From Cocos nucifera (lineage: Eukaryota; Streptophyta; Magnoliopsida; Arecales; Arecaceae), in assembly GCA_006176705.1 (NCBI GenBank), contig QRFJ01000366.1, positions 372,001 to 436,000 on the forward strand: a DNA stretch of 64,000 nt. The letters run 5' to 3'. Every line of letters starts with the position of its first letter. Within the stretch, counting starts at the first letter, position 1. The notes under the pieces were generated by a model. That model was not told the DNA's origin and ran no database searches. It worked only from the letters and a program-made list of their open reading frames with translations. This document shows positions 1-13,900 of this stretch, piece after piece. The position numbers were made by a program, and so were the translations under genes.

Positions 1-2002
1 AAGGACTCTCCCATGATCTCCATAGTTGACACCACATATTTTCTATATTTTGTCATACAAAACTTATAAATCTGGCATGGAATAAAGGATAAGGTGAGTA
101 GATGGCACAAACTCTTATTTCCCTAGACATTTGAATCAAATTCAAATGCTTTGACCAGTCAAATCAAATTTGAATGGGTGCCTTCTCTTATCCATCAGAT
201 GTGCATGCTATAAAGGGGTGTGCACTCACAAACTCCACATAACTCCCAAGGGGGTGTGCACCCTCAGATAAATTCTAGGGGGCACACGCCATATCTCTTC
301 TTTCCTGCATACTAGGTCAATATTTGACCCTTGTCCTGTTCCCATCTCATAGGATTTTGGACAACCATTTTTCAAGTCAAATCCAATGAAATTAGGTCAA
401 GTCCTAACGAAATTAGAATAAGCCTTGATCAGGCCAAGACTCGGTCCAGTTAGATCAAGAAAAAATCATCTAGAATTTTTGGGAGAGGCTTGTCCAAATT
501 TCATCTCATAATTTTAGGACAAGCCCTACTCTGATAAAGACAATCCTTATCTTGTTCCCATCTTATAGGATTTAGGACAAGTCTTGATCAAGCTAGGATA
601 AGGTCTAGTCAGATCAAGATAAATCCCTATAAAGTTTTTGAATAAGCCTTGTCTAAATAGTTCCACAAATTAGCAGGTCTTATCCTATTTTCATTTGATG
701 GATTAGGACAAGCCTAGATCAGGTTAGGATAAGACTTTTCTGATCTGGACGAGTTCCAATCAGACTAGGACAAATCCATACAAGGCTTCTGGATGAGCCA
801 AATGCAATTTGGCTTAGTCGAGATGATCCAGAAAGACTATAGAAGAAGAATGTTAGGCTCAATCGTGTGCTAGTATGATTTTCTTGAACTTAATTAGATC
901 TAATCCAAATCAATCAAACTGGGTTAGCTCAATTGATGAAATCTAGATCCAAACCTTTATTTGTGTAACCCAGTTAGGTTCATTTCTGTATGGTAATGGG
1001 ACATGTCATAATCTCTATCATCGACATCATCCAAAGATCTTTTAATTGACCAGAACTCTTCTGATTCATCGAATTAGAATCATTAATCATCTAGACAATT
1101 CTAATTGGTCCCAAAATCCACCAGTGACACCTAGCAGTATGTGGTGGCAACCCATCAAAATCAAATAGCAAACCTCTCGATGTAGCTACCTGTGTGATTG
1201 GGTTCTTCTATCATGAGCCCCGATGAGATTAGAATTAAGGTAAACTCATCAAACCCAACACCCATCATATGAATGAATCATTCGATTTGAGTCTAATGTG
1301 AAATCCTAATAGAAACTCTTTTCTATTATTTCACACTACCATGGCTATGGGTTTTAGGACTTGATCTTATGATCATCATAGAACTACTCCTCTACCAAGG
1401 TTAATAGATCCCATCTTGGTGCGATTCAATTCCTACAATGAACATGCTATAGCCAGTGTACACCTCAGGATTCTAAATGGCTAGGAGACCGAGTTATAGT
1501 ATAGTCAAACTATAACACCCTCAAGATAAACTATCGATGCACCTCAGATCAAAGAACTAGACACATGCTGCAGCATCGAACTAGTCATCGATGGGAAGGT
1601 AGGCTCCCTTATGACTGCTCGAGGTGGTCATGCTCGGTGCCCTCGTTCTCTAATAAGTATCTATACTCTCGCTCTGGTGTCTCCACAACATAGACTCAAG
1701 ACTCATCTATCCTAGAAAAGCGATCGTGCATCGATCTTTTGGATCAATCACCATCCTCGTGATGATCCTATGATCGAAAGTAATTTATGAGTTAATTATA
1801 ATAACACATGCCTTAAATTCTCAACTTTTGAGAATATGTATTATCATGCCTATTAATTCAATGGATTTATCATAAATACTTTATACACATTATGATAGAA
1901 TAAATAACTCTTTAATTAATTTTAAGTCAAAATTATAAAAATGCCCCTAGAAAGTATTTAACAAGTGTCAGCCAATCTGGCTTCTAGGGCACACATCTAA
2001 CA
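1..2002 (-). repeat. Element A 3' LTR (left part missing)
   Basis: Bases 1..2002 match 7662..9647 throughout. In sense orientation the LTR starts TGTTAGATGTGTGCCC at 2002. About 600 bases of the sense 3' end lie left of the window, judged from the complete right copy. Confidence 0.85.
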
Positions 2003-2014
2003 AACTCCCACTTG
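2003..2014 (-). other. Element A polypurine tract
   Basis: The sense sequence CAAGTGGGAGTT abuts the TGTTAGAT start of the 3' LTR. It is the expected plus-strand primer site and matches the tracts of B, C and D. Confidence 0.7.
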
Positions 2015-2016
2015 AC

Positions 2017-4987
2017 CTAAAGCCAATTGGCTATAAATCTAAGTCCCATCTTCTCAAGGTGGGCTTGGATCTTCAGCTTGCCTAAAGCCTTCGTCAGTGG
2101 GTCAACCGCATTGTCTATAGGGTTGACTCTCTTGACCTCAATGTATTCCTTCTTGAGGTAATCACGGATGAGGTGGAACCATCTTCTTGAAACTCTTCCA
2201 ACTTATAGTACCACCATTGCAGAGGAACAAACCTTCGAATGTCGACTTTCGATCATCTATGTTAGATATAAAGTTTGAGTCTGCATACCCCTGGACCTAG
2301 AGTTCACCATGCTGAACCTCTTCAGCACCTCCTCTATGTGAAAGACCTAGCATCCCTCTTCAGTCTATCTCTACAGACCTTAAAAACAAAAATGAAGGAT
2401 GCCTTACTTAGGTCTGTCATAGAAAATTTCTTAGATAACCATACTTTGACTATGTCAGCATAAAAATATTATTCTCAATCAGGAGGATGTCATCCATGTA
2501 CAATACGAGGAAGACAACAATGCTCACCTTCTTGAACATACTAGATTTCTCCTCATTCTTGATTAAACCAAATGATTTGATTACATCAAGCATTCTAACT
2601 TCGAGATGCTTGCTTAAGTCCATAGACGAACCTTTGCAGCTTACAGACCTTTGTGATCACTATCACTAGATGTGAAAATAAATGACTATTCCATAAAAAT
2701 ATCTTCCTCAAGATATCCAATTATAAACTCCATTATCACATCCATCTACCATATTTTGTAATTGAAAAATACTATAGTGGCAAGCAATGTGCGGATAGTG
2801 GCCACTGACGAGAAGGTAACCAGATACCCTTTCGCCACTAGCCTAGCCTTGAATGTCTCTACATTTTTATCTATACACATCTTTCTCTTGAAGATCCATT
2901 TATACCCAATAGGTACTATACCTTTAGGTGGATCTACCAAGATCCAGATTTAGTTTGAGTGCATCAAGTTGATCTTTGACTTCATTGCCTCCTACCAATT
3001 CTCGGAGTCGATATCTAATATCGCCTCATCATAGGTTTTGGGATCATCATCATGAACCCATTTCTCATGAGGAACATTTTCTCTATATCCTCTAAAATAG
3101 TACCTAAGTACTTTCAGGAGGATGGAAAATTCTATTTGACCTACGAGGTGGAGGAGGTAGTGAATTATGGATCGATTCAGACTAACTGGGTTCCTCAGGT
3201 TTCTTGGCTCTTTGCTCTTCGAAGACTTTCTCCTCGAGCCTAATCTATCTTCCGATGTCACCATCTTGAACAAACTATTTTTCAAGAAAAATAGTGTGTC
3301 AACCCACAATCACATTGTGGTCTTCTGAAGATGAAGTATACTAATAACTCTTTATATCCAATAAATCGAGCTTAAGGGACTAGACTTAACTATCCATCTC
3401 AACCATTTCTGAGATGACTTAAGACCTGGCTTCTACCATGCCATATCTCATATGGTGTGGTAGGAACAGTTTTAGATGGAACCCTATTAAACTATGTCCC
3501 TAAAGAAACTTAGGAAGATCCGTGAGGCTCATCATGGATCGGATCATATCTAATAGTATCCATTTTTTTCATTCTAAAATTCCATTAAGTTGAGGCATTC
3601 TAGGCGAAGTCCATTATGAGAATATACCATTGTCCTTAAGATAGTCCAAAAATTTTCAACTAAGGTATTCACTTCCTCGATCTGATCGAAGAACCTTAAT
3701 GGGCTTTTCGATTTGCTTTTCTACTTCATGTCTAAATTTCTTGAACTTTTTAATGACTTCAGACTTGTGTCATTTTAAGTACACATACCCATACTGAGAT
3801 AGATTATCAGTAAAGATAATAAAGTAGTCATACTGAGATAGATTATCAGTAAAGATAATAAAGTAGTCATAATTGCCTCTAGTCGATACATCAAATGGGC
3901 CATACACATCTATATATACTAGGGCAAATAGGTCTGTGGCTTTTTCTCATGTCCCACAAAAGAAAGGTTGGTCATTTTGCTTTGAAGGCATGATCTACAA
4001 ATCGGATATGACTTGGAAGTCAATGAACCCATTAGTTCAGATTTCTCCAATTTGTTAATCCTATCTTCAGTTATATGACCTAGCCTAAGGTGCTACATGT
4101 ACCTTTCATTAATACTATCTCTAGATCATTTTGATCTTATGGCATTCATATTTGCTTGATAGACATAATGACGATCCTTCTTCCTGCTTGTTCTTCAAGC
4201 TAGCCAGGTATGCAGGACAGTCCCACTTCCAATGGCCATCGGAGTTACAGTGAAAACACTTTTCCTTCTTCATGGCTTTCTTTTTTGCCTCGTTCTTCTT
4301 TTTTCCTTCTATTTTCTGCTTCTTCGTAGACTTATTCTTCTTTTCAAAAGACTTTCTTTTGAAAAAAATCTACTCTAAAGCCAGAATTGAGTCCTTTGAA
4401 CTCTTCAAATTTTGCTCAACAATAACCAGCATGTTTATTAACTCGGCCAAGGTGCACTGGAGCTTATTCATATGAAAGTGCATAATAAACTGTCCATACG
4501 AATTAATCAAGGACTGCAGGATCACATCAATCTATGGTTCCTTGTCCATCAAGACTCTGAGCTTCTCAAGCTCTTTATGCCCTTGATCATTGTCAAGCAA
4601 TAATCTTGGACCAACTACCCATCATGCATTTGCGCCTTAAAAAATTTCTTCAAGACTTGATAATGCGCTGCGCGACTCTATTCACCGAACAACTCTTGTA
4701 GGTGCACCAATGTTTGGCGAGCAGTTCTAATGTCTTCATGTTAGTGCTACAATTCAATTGACATTGAGCCCAACATGTGGCACTTTGTTATGATCGTCAG
4801 ACCACTTCTCATGAGACGTTCTCTGATAGCAGTTGAATGGGCTGGTAAAGGGGAGGTCCTGATCCAATACATAGGTCAACTTTTTTGAACCCAAATCATT
4901 TTTGAATTTCTTTAGCCAATCCTTATAAATTGGTCTGGTTAACTTGTGGGTATCTAGGATTTGGGCTAGGGATTTTGATGTAGACAT
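2017..4987 (-). pseudogene. Element A gag-pol pseudogene
   Basis: Encodes the retrotransposon capsid and protease-integrase-RT-RNase H polyprotein, now broken. Gag starts at 4987 with MSTSKSLAQILDTHKLT; the knuckle CFHCNSDGHWK is near 4215..4260. Integrase remnants occupy about 3300..4060. An RT piece near 2746..2940 reads VDPPKGIVPIGYKWIFKRK. The RNase H tail ends ..ANWL at 2017. Compared with B, two blocks are missing: part of RNase H (junction near 2178..2190) and the stretch between the RT connection and the TDSDF motif (near 2300). Many stops and frameshifts rule out function. The family-wide amber codon is at 3275..3277, although that frame is only locally intact. Confidence 0.8.
3790..3867. 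repeat. 39-bp exact tandem duplication in element A integrase
   Basis: CATACTGAGATAGATTATCA and the next 19 bases occur twice back to back (3790..3828 and 3829..3867). The unit equals 13 codons, so it does not shift frame. B, C and D have a single copy. Confidence 0.9.
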
Positions 4988-6414
4988 TTTCTATAGAGAG
5001 TCAAAGTTTCTAGTTAGACTTATAATTTGACTCAACCAATTTATTTAGAAACTTCATTTTTAAACAAATTAGGCTTCCACTATTTTCTTGGATCTCTACA
5101 ATCCCTTGGCAGAGATGCAAAAATCTCCATGATCATTGATTTCTAGTGGATGGTGCAATCCCACCGACTGGCTCACCATCTCACCTAATAGTTATTAATG
5201 ATGGATCAACCGATGAGTGGACAACTATTGTCCAATGCTTTTCTAAACATGGTGCATCCAAACATAATCTCTAATTCATGAAGCTCACTATGCCCAAAAT
5301 ATTGCTCCACTCCTTAGTTAAGTCAAACCCATCATTTGCATAAATTGGATTCTTGATTGGATCCCTCACTGAACCCAAAATATTGAGCCCAACCCATCCT
5401 CCAACCCATAGCATCTAATGCCTAATAAACATGGTTGCATCTTTTCGGTGCAACTGAACCACTATATCCAGTCAAGAATAATCAATCCTGGGAAGGGCTT
5501 GCACAACTACAATGATGAAAGACCTAGGACATAATATTTTCTTAGGAAGATTTGATTTGGTCTCTTAGACTCAACTAGTCATAATATTTATGACTAACCT
5601 AGTGGCATGGGTTAGCTCGAATTGTTAGCCACCTCAAACCAAAACTGGGTCGACTCAATCGGCCAAGTAAGTGAGATCACTAAGAGGAATATACCATTAA
5701 CTCACTATGAACACATTCAGGTTGAGAAGCTTTCAATTAAAAACAACTAATCATATTTGCCATACTTACCTTAGACACCGACTTGTTTGACTAGAACTGA
5801 TCAGATTAGCTTACAATCTAGACTTGAACCGCAGAGCCAAATTAGGTCTTAACTTGATTGACCATATATGACTATGAGTCGACCTTGATCTAGACTTAAT
5901 CCTATTAGGCTGGTTAAATCTAAGCACTCTTGATCCCACCTAACCAACTCTTAATTCGGTTTGATCAACCGCTAGACCTAATTAAGATACCCATATCCAA
6001 ACCCATGATTTATGAAGGTGTCTTAGATCTAAAAATTCATAATTTTAGATCTAATTATTTTCATAAACTTAATTCTTAATTAAGTCCAAGGGTTTAATAA
6101 TAAAACATGTATCAGAAAATTCTAGGATTTCAAAATCTAGGGTTTTGCAGAAAAATAAGTTTTCAATTTCTGATTAAGGGCAAATGCACAGCACCCCTAC
6201 ATGCCATAAGAGCACCCCATTGAATGAAAAGAGAAGGCCTTTAAACCATTCTTACTCTTATGAATGGATGGCTAAGGAAAATGTCTTAATCAGAAATATG
6301 AACTACACTGCAAAACTATTAGATCTAAAGCATATAACTATTACATAATTTAAGATCTAATTTATACATGTTTTGCATACATCTCATGTATTAAATTTAA
6401 CATTTAAATTTATG

Positions 6415-6974
6415 TTTTAGATCTATTTACATCTAATGTAATATCTAAAAATAAAATTTTAAATGATCTCAACATAAAAATTTTTAATCTAAACTACTCA
6501 TGGCATTGATCTATGGAACTAGTCTAGACATGCATTGCATATGTCATACATATGAAATTTTTAAATGCATCTCATGCTTTTAGATCTAATTATATCCTAT
6601 ATAATATCTGAAATATAACTAATCTAATCACATAATCTTTAAAAAATTAAATGAATATTTTATTAAATTTTTTATCTAGACTATGAGATTAAACTAGAGA
6701 TCTAGTCTAGACATATGCAGCCTATATTACATATATCAAAATTTTAAATTAGACCTTATATTTCAGATCTGATTACATCCAATGTAATATCTGAAACTTA
6801 AATGATCAAATCATAAAAAATTAAATCAAATTTAATCTAAAATATATTTAAAAACTATCATGATATAGAACAACAGATCTAGACTTAAACATGCATTGTT
6901 TATGTCAAACATATATATATAAAACATATAATTTTTGATTTCAGATTTGATTACATCATATTTAATATCTGAAA
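6415..6974 (-). repeat. Four diverged ~175-bp leader repeats with palindromic cores
   Basis: Related cores near 6415, 6580, 6764 and 6940 each read like AGATCTGATTACAT, a short loop, then ATGTAATATCTGA, forming an imperfect hairpin. 'Tctagacatgcat'-like segments recur between them. They lie shortly downstream of the primer site in sense orientation. B, C and D have fewer, shorter equivalents. Confidence 0.6.
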
Positions 6975-7039
6975 ATCAAATAATTAGATCATAAAAAAAA
7001 TTAGATCAATCTAAAGATAGATCTGAAAGTAGCAACCTG

Positions 7040-7051
7040 GCTCTGATACCG
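7040..7051 (-). other. Element A primer-binding site (tRNA-Met type)
   Basis: The sense sequence CGGTATCAGAGC lies two bases inside the 5' LTR end. It matches the usual copia site TGGTATCAGAGC, complementary to the initiator tRNA-Met 3' end, except for its first base. Confidence 0.75.
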
Positions 7052-7053
7052 AC

Positions 7054-9647
7054 TGAAGAAAAAATCAGATTTTTCCTATCGTAGGATGCATCTGATCGGA
7101 TTAAATTTATAGTGGAATAATTTTAAAATTTTTTTTATTATTTGATCAAATTTGAGAGTTCTCATATCTAATTAGATTAATCTAAAAATAGTGATAATAG
7201 TTATCACCTGATTGGGTAAATCATTTATCCATTGTGATGATCTGATGATTGATCCGAGGTTCTGATTAAGCCGCACATGTGCCCAGCCTCTACCAACATC
7301 CACTTAGGTCAGATCTGAAAGTCTCCTCCTTCTGGATCTAATCTCCAAAGATCAGATTTGATGTCTTTTCCTAGAGTCTTTAAAACGAACTCCAAAGGCT
7401 GCGCGTTCGTCTTATGAACACCATCGTCTCTTGCTGATCTTCACGCCAACGGGACTTAATCTTTACTCGCAGGTTTTGCCCAACTCTTAGGCATGGAGAA
7501 GAGGGAGAGGATCAGATGAGGGAGGCATGGAGATGGTGATTTTGGTAGAGCTTTGCTATTGAGAATTTTCTATACACAATAGCTTGCACAGGGCCCTATT
7601 TATAGACCAAACCAAGAGTCCCTTCACATGTGACTTTGAGCAGGTCAAAGACAACAATTTGAAGGACTCTCCCATGATGTCCACACCACATATTTTCTAT
7701 ATTTTATCACACAAAACTTAGAAATATGACATGGAATAAAGGATAAGATGAGTTGATGGTGCAAACTCTTATCTTCCTAGACATTTGAATCAAATTCAAA
7801 TGCTTTGACCAGTCAAATCAAATTTGAATGGGTGCCTTCTCTTATCCATCAGATGTGCATGCCATAAAGGGGCATGCACTCACAAACTCCACATAAATTC
7901 CAATGGGGCATGCGCCCTTAGATAAATTTTTGGGGGCACATGCCATATCTCTTCTTTCCTACATATCGGGTCAACATTTGACCCTTGTCCTGTTCCCATC
8001 TTATGGGATTTTGGATAAATATTTTTCATGTCCCATCCAACAGAATTAGGTCAAGTCCTAACCAAGTTAGAACAAGCCTTGATCAAGCCAATACTCAATT
8101 CAGTCAGATCAAGAAAAATCCAACTAGAATTTTTGGGAGAGGCTTGTCCACATTTCATCTCATGATTTTAGGACAAGCCCTAATCTGGCAAAGACAACCC
8201 TTGTCTTGTTCTCATCTTATGAGATTTAGAACAAGTTTTGATCAGGCCAGGACAAGATTCAGTCAGATCAAGATAAATTCCTATAGAGTTTTCAGATAAG
8301 TCTCATCCAAATAATTCCACAAATTAGGAGGTATTGTCCTATTTTCATCTGATGGATTAAGACAAGCCTAGATCAGGTTAGGACAAGACTTTTTTGATTT
8401 GGACAAGTTCTAGTCAAACTAGGACAAACCCATACAAGGTTTCTAAGTGAGCCAAATCTAATTTGGCTCAGTCAAGACGATCCAAAAAGGCTATAGAAGA
8501 AGAATGTTAGGCTCAATCATGTGCTAGCATAATTTTCTTGAACCTAATTGGATTTAATCCAAATCAATCAAACTGGGTTAGCTCAATTGATGACATCCAA
8601 ATACAAATCCTAGATTATGTGATTCAGTTAGATTTAGTTCTATATGATAATAGAACATATCATGATCTTTATCATCAACATCATCAAACATCTTTCGATA
8701 GATCAGAACTCTTTCGATTCACCAAATTAGAATCGTCGATCATCAAGATAATTCTAATTGGTTCCAAAATCCATCAGTGACTCCTAGCAGTATATGGTGG
8801 CAACCCATCAAAATTGAATAGCGAACCTCTCAGTGTAGCTACCTATGTGATTGGGTTCTTCTATCATGTGCCTCAACGAAATTAGGTTTAAGGTAAACTC
8901 GTCAAACCCAACACTCATCATATGAATGAATCATTCAATTCGAGTTCGATGTGAAATCCTAATAGAAACTTCTTTCTATTATTTCACACAATCATGGCCA
9001 TGGATTTTAGGACTCGATCTTATGATCATCATTGGACTACTCCTCTACCGAGGTTGATAGATCCCATCTTGGTGTGATCAAATTCCTACAATGAATATGC
9101 TATAGCCAACGTACACCTCAGGATTTCAAATGACTAGGAGACCAAGTTATGGTGTAGTCAAACTATAACACCCTCAAGATAAACTGCCGATGTATGTTAG
9201 GTCAAAGAACTAGACACACGCTACAGTATTGAGCTAATCATCGATGAGAAGGTAGGCTCCCTTATGACTGCTGGTCACACTCAATGCCCTCATTTTCTAA
9301 CGAGTACAAGTACTCTCACTTCGGTATCTCCATATCGTAGACTCAAGACTTATCCATTCTAAGAAAGTGATTGTACACTGATCTTTCGGATTAATCACCA
9401 TCCTCATGATGATCCTATGATCGGAAGCAATTTTTGAGTTAATTATGATAACACATGCCTTAAATTCTCAACTCTTGAGAATATGTGTTATCATGCCTAT
9501 TAACTTAATGGATGTATCACAGACACTATACATAATATAATAGAATAAATAATTCTTTAATTAATTTTAAGTCAAAATTATAAAAATACCTTTGGAAAGT
9601 ATTTAATAAGTGTCAGCCAATCTGGCTTCTAGGGCACACATTTAACA
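7054..9647 (-). repeat. Element A 5' LTR (complete, 2.59 kb)
   Basis: Begins TGAAG at 7054 and ends ..TAACA at 9647, giving TG..CA termini. A sense TATA box (TATAAATA) lies at 7597..7604. It shares blocks with the LTRs of B, C and D but is about 300 bases longer. Confidence 0.85.
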
Positions 9648-10390
9648 CTACTCACACTGATTCAATCTTTGACAAGTTAATAGAATATCCCTTCCACTGA
9701 TCTCACTTACCTAGCTGATATGGTCGATTAGAATTTGATTAGATCACTGGTGATTCGAGCTGACCCATGTTATTAGAAATCAGTTTGATTGATTTCAATC
9801 AGTAAGACTGAATTAGGTGCCCATGGACTTAAATTGATCTTAATCCTAACCTATTGACTTGATGAAGTCAGTGGAAGGATTTGACTTGATGAAGTCAGTG
9901 GAAGAAATTTGGTCTGTATCCTTTCTATCCATAAATCATAAGTAACCTAATTCTTCTAAATTACTAGGTCCTTAAAAATGACTAAGTTATGGGGATAACC
10001 AAGTCATAGCCTTCCATTAAGGTGAATAGTAATGAGTCCAATTTTTTGGATGGATATTAGAGGTGCCTTACGCTCAGTGTTCATCTAGATATTGAAATTA
10101 CTTTCCATCATATGATGATTAGGTCGTGCATTCGTAATGGTGATTAGGTTGGCCAGAGCTTTCCTCGGGACTGGTCATCATTGGTTTGATGCACCAAACT
10201 CAATCATGTTAATGGTTGGACCTTACCAGATCTTTTTAGTGGAGGCCATAGCCTACTGAATTAGCTTTTGATAAAAATCTAAATACTAAAATTATTTTAA
10301 AAAATAATTAGTTATGAACCTACCTATAGATGCACACGGGTTGGCCAGAACTTTTCTTGGGCCCGTCTGTAGTCTATGTGGATTCCAGTA
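9648..10390 (+). other. Element F leader fragment
   Basis: Non-coding. The stretch near 9695..9785 (ttccactgatctcactta.. to ..gagctgacccatg) matches the plus-strand leader of element C near 50757..50840. It is therefore leader from a related copia element, not host DNA. Two copies of a 'ggttggccagarctttyctyggg' motif lie near 10148 and 10334. Confidence 0.6.
9854..9907. repeat. 27-bp tandem duplication in F leader
   Basis: TTGACTTGATGAAGTCAGTG plus GAAGGAT is repeated immediately, with the last few bases of the second copy changed. Confidence 0.85.
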
Positions 10391-10983
10391 TATTGGGATA
10401 AACTATCCACTCTTCGATCGGCATGGCTGCTGGTGATTAGCCAAGCAACAAAAAATAATCTCCTAGGATCAACGTGGAAGCAAAATAATGGATTCAACAG
10501 AAAAGAGAGAAAGAGAGCACAAGAGTTTTCTGGGAGAAAAGAGCTTTATTTCATGAATTTAGCATCATCTACAACCTTGACCTATTTTCAATATTTATAC
10601 TTTATAAAAGGGTCAAGCCCCAAGCTTATAGAAAAACTTTTTAAAATCCAAACATATCACGAACATAAAACAAACCCACAAAAATTGAGCCGGCCTAGTT
10701 TCAGATCGAGCTGGCTAACCTATGATTTGGTCAGCTCAGTCTGAGACTAAGTCCACTTAGTTGTGTTCCATACCAATAGTTCAAAAATGCTGCTTTCAGT
10801 TTGAGTTTTCTTCTAAGACATAGCCAGCCTAGTTCCCAACTTAGTTGGCTTAGTCTTAGGATGAGTCGGCTCAGATTTTGAACTTTGCTATCCGAGCTGA
10901 TTTCTCTTCCGGCTTGCTCTCATCTTTTCATGACCTATCTTTTCATGTTCCCAAGACTTGGGAGTGTCACTTTTGAGCTCACA
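10391..10983 (-). repeat. Element G 3' LTR
   Basis: 593 bases, closely similar to 15236..15848. It ends ..GAGCTCACA, so in sense it begins TGTGAGCTC. Confidence 0.88.
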
Positions 10984-10996
10984 TTCTCCACCTTGG
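10984..10996 (-). other. Element G polypurine tract
   Basis: The sense CCAAGGTGGAGAA directly abuts the TGTGAGCTC start of the 3' LTR. Confidence 0.7.
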
Positions 10997-13900
10997 TGCT
11001 TCCAAGTCCTTGTGAACTCATCTCTTCTCAGCAAATCCATCCTTGCCACATACATCTGAAAGCTATCTCTGGGGAGTATCTTCATGAGTGCATCAAACTG
11101 ATTCTTCTTGGTATGGACCTTCATTAGTTCTACTTCATCTTTCTCCATCAGCTCTCTAATCTTATGGTACCTCACATCTATATGCTTTATGCATGCATGA
11201 TAGACTGGGTTCTATGCCAATAGCATAGCACTCTAACTATCACTAAACAGTGTAACCTTGCTCTGCTCCACCCCAACTCAGCAATCAACCTCCTAAGCTA
11301 TAGGGCTTTCTTTGTAGCCTTCAAATTCCAATATACTCGGCCTCTATGGTAGACAAGGCTATAATTGGCTGAAGGATTGATCTCCAAGACATTGGTCCAC
11401 CGTACATGCAGAAGAGGTATCCAGTGGTAGACCTCTTTGTATCAAGATCTCCTACATAATTCACATCTACAAACCCTTCTAGAGGACTCGAACCTCCATC
11501 TTCAAATCCTCCTGGCTACCCACCAAACACCAAACCATAATTCCTTGTTCTATGCAGATATCGCAATATCCATTTCAATACTTTTCAGTATTTTTTCCTA
11601 GGATTAGCCATGCATCTACTAACCGTGCTCACTGCATATGCTATATCTGATCTACAGTACACCATAGTATATATCACACTGCCTACAACATTCGTATAAG
11701 AAACTTTTTCTATGTATTCTCTCTCCTCTTCTGATTGGGGACTTTGTAACTTGGAGAGAGATATATGACTCGATAATGGCATCTCTATAGGTTTGGCCTT
11801 CTCCATCCCAAACCTCTCCAGAACTTTCTGGACATATCTTTCTTATGATAAATGGAGCACTCCTTTGCACCTATCTCTGCAAATCTCCATTCCAAGGATT
11901 TTCTCCATTTGACCCAGATCTTTCATCTCAAACTCAGATGATAATGTCCTTTTTAGCTTTTTCATAGCTTCCATGCTTCTACTGGCTATAAGCATACCAT
12001 CTATATACAGTAGCAGGTATAGAGCATCCTTCTCATCTACATCCTTGACATAGACACAGCAATCATGTTCATATCTACTAAAATCTAGGCTCAAAATAAA
12101 ACTATCAAATCTTCGATACCACTGATGAGAGGACTGTTTCAAGCCATACAAAGACTTTTTGAGTAAACACATATTTTCTTTCTGTCCAATCTCCATGAAA
12201 CCATCTGACTGCTTCATGTAGATCCTTTCCTTCAATGTGCCTTGAAGGAAGGCTATCTTTACATCCATCTGTTCCAACTCCATGTTGTATTGTGCCACTA
12301 GTGACAGCAAAACTCAAATAGATGTATGATGCACCATAGGAGAAAAAATTTTTATATAGTCAAACCCTTTCCTTTGTGAGTATCCCTTTGCTACCAGTCT
12401 TACTTTGAATCTGACTTCACCTTGTTCTAAAGATGCCTCTTTCTTTGTGAACACCCACATTGAGCCAATAGGTCGAGCACCTTCTGAAAGATCCACCAGC
12501 TAACATGTTTGATTCTTTTCAAGTGATTCCATCTCCTCCATCATGACCTGCATCCATGAATCATGATCCTCACTCTCCATAGCCTTTGCATAATTTTCTG
12601 GATCTCCATTTGCAGTGATGAGTGTATAGGAGATAACCTCATCAATACCATATCTAACTGATCTCTTGATAGTATGCTAGAGTTTGTGCTAAGCCACTCC
12701 CACTGGCACATCTCTGTCTGATATTTGTAGCTAGTTCCACACATCCATCTAAACTGCTGGCACTTCATGCCAGTCTTCCATTTGAGTATCTTTTCTTCTA
12801 CTCAGCTCCACCTCAATAGGAACACTCCTATATGTGGATTCAGACTGCATATCATCTATCTCAGACTAGCCACTACTGTTCACCTTTGTCTTCCTAGTTT
12901 CATCTATCTCAGACCTCCTCAAGATGCTTTTTTCATCAAAGATAACATCCCTGCTAATCACTGACTTCTGTGCCAGAGAGTCCTATAGTAGGTACCCCTT
13001 GACTCCTTATGGATATCCTATGAATGTCATCTTTAGAGATTTCGGATCTAATTTGCTCCTCTCAATTGCCTCCACATGTGCATAGGCCGAGCAATCGAAG
13101 ACCTTCAGGTAGCCAAGCTCTACCTTCTTTCTACTACAGACCTCCTCTGGAATGCATCTATTTAGCTTATGATGTGGAAACCTGTTCATAAGAAAATAAG
13201 AAAAAGTTAAGGCATCACCCCAAAATGATTTTGAAAGTGATGTCTGCAGCCTCAAACTCCATACCTTCTTGATCAATGTCTGGTTCATTCTCTCTACGAC
13301 ACCATTCTACTGGGGAGTCATCTTCACCATGTAATGATGTTTGATGCCATTTTTCTCACAGTACCTCCTAAACTCCAGGCTAGTATACTCCCAACCATTG
13401 TCCAATCTCAAATACTTCATCTATCTTTCTGACTCCTCTACTTTAGCTCTTCAGGCTCTAAATTGGGCAAACACCTCTGATTTTTTTAAAATCAGATAAA
13501 TTCACACCTTCCTTGAGAAATCATTAATGAAAGTGATAAAATACTTTGCCCCACCTCTAGCTGATATAGGAGCTAGTCTCCACACATCCGAGTATACTAA
13601 ATCCAGTACTCCTTCACTGTGCTTGGTACTTTTAGCAAACTTTATCTTATGTTGTTTGCCAAAGATACATGGCTTACACAAATCTATGCCCTCCTTCTTC
13701 AAGGCTGGGATCATACCTCTTCTGCTAAGTTCAGTGAGCCCACGGCCACTCATATGACCCATCCGATAGTACCACAGTCGATATAAAATTTGCTCCTCCT
13801 GTGCCACTGCTAGCACCTCTATACTATCATTCACCACTGAGCCTTTTATTATGTATAGATTATTGCTTAGTCTTCTACCTCTCATCACCATCAAAGCTCT

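Larger units (their letters stand above)
4988..7053 (-). other. Element A 5' leader (non-coding)
   Basis: About 2.07 kb lie between the 5' LTR and gag without a convincing ORF, homologous to the 1.87 to 1.88 kb leaders of B, C and D. A candidate intron runs (minus strand) from GTAAGT at 5769 to ..TATAG at 4991, just before the gag ATG. The 5' portion (6415..6974) holds diverged hairpin repeats. Confidence 0.7.
1..9647 (-). mobile_element. Element A: Ty1/copia LTR retrotransposon, degenerate, 3' LTR cut by window edge
   Basis: Two long direct repeats flank a minus-strand gag-pol relic: the window's first bases reappear at 7662. The sense order is 5' LTR (right), primer site, about 2 kb leader, gag, PR-IN-RT-RH, polypurine tract, 3' LTR (left). 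The right LTR ends in ..TTTAACA at 9647 and is followed by CTACT. The partner target-site duplication lies off the window. The two LTRs differ at several per cent in the stretches I compared, so the insertion is not recent. It sits in sequence homologous to the leader of copia element F. A belongs to the same family as B, C and D but is the most diverged member. Confidence 0.85.

Noticed and set aside
11585..12310. Several overlapping minus-strand ORFs as separate genes
   Set aside because: They are consecutive RT and RNase H pieces of one G pol broken by frameshifts.
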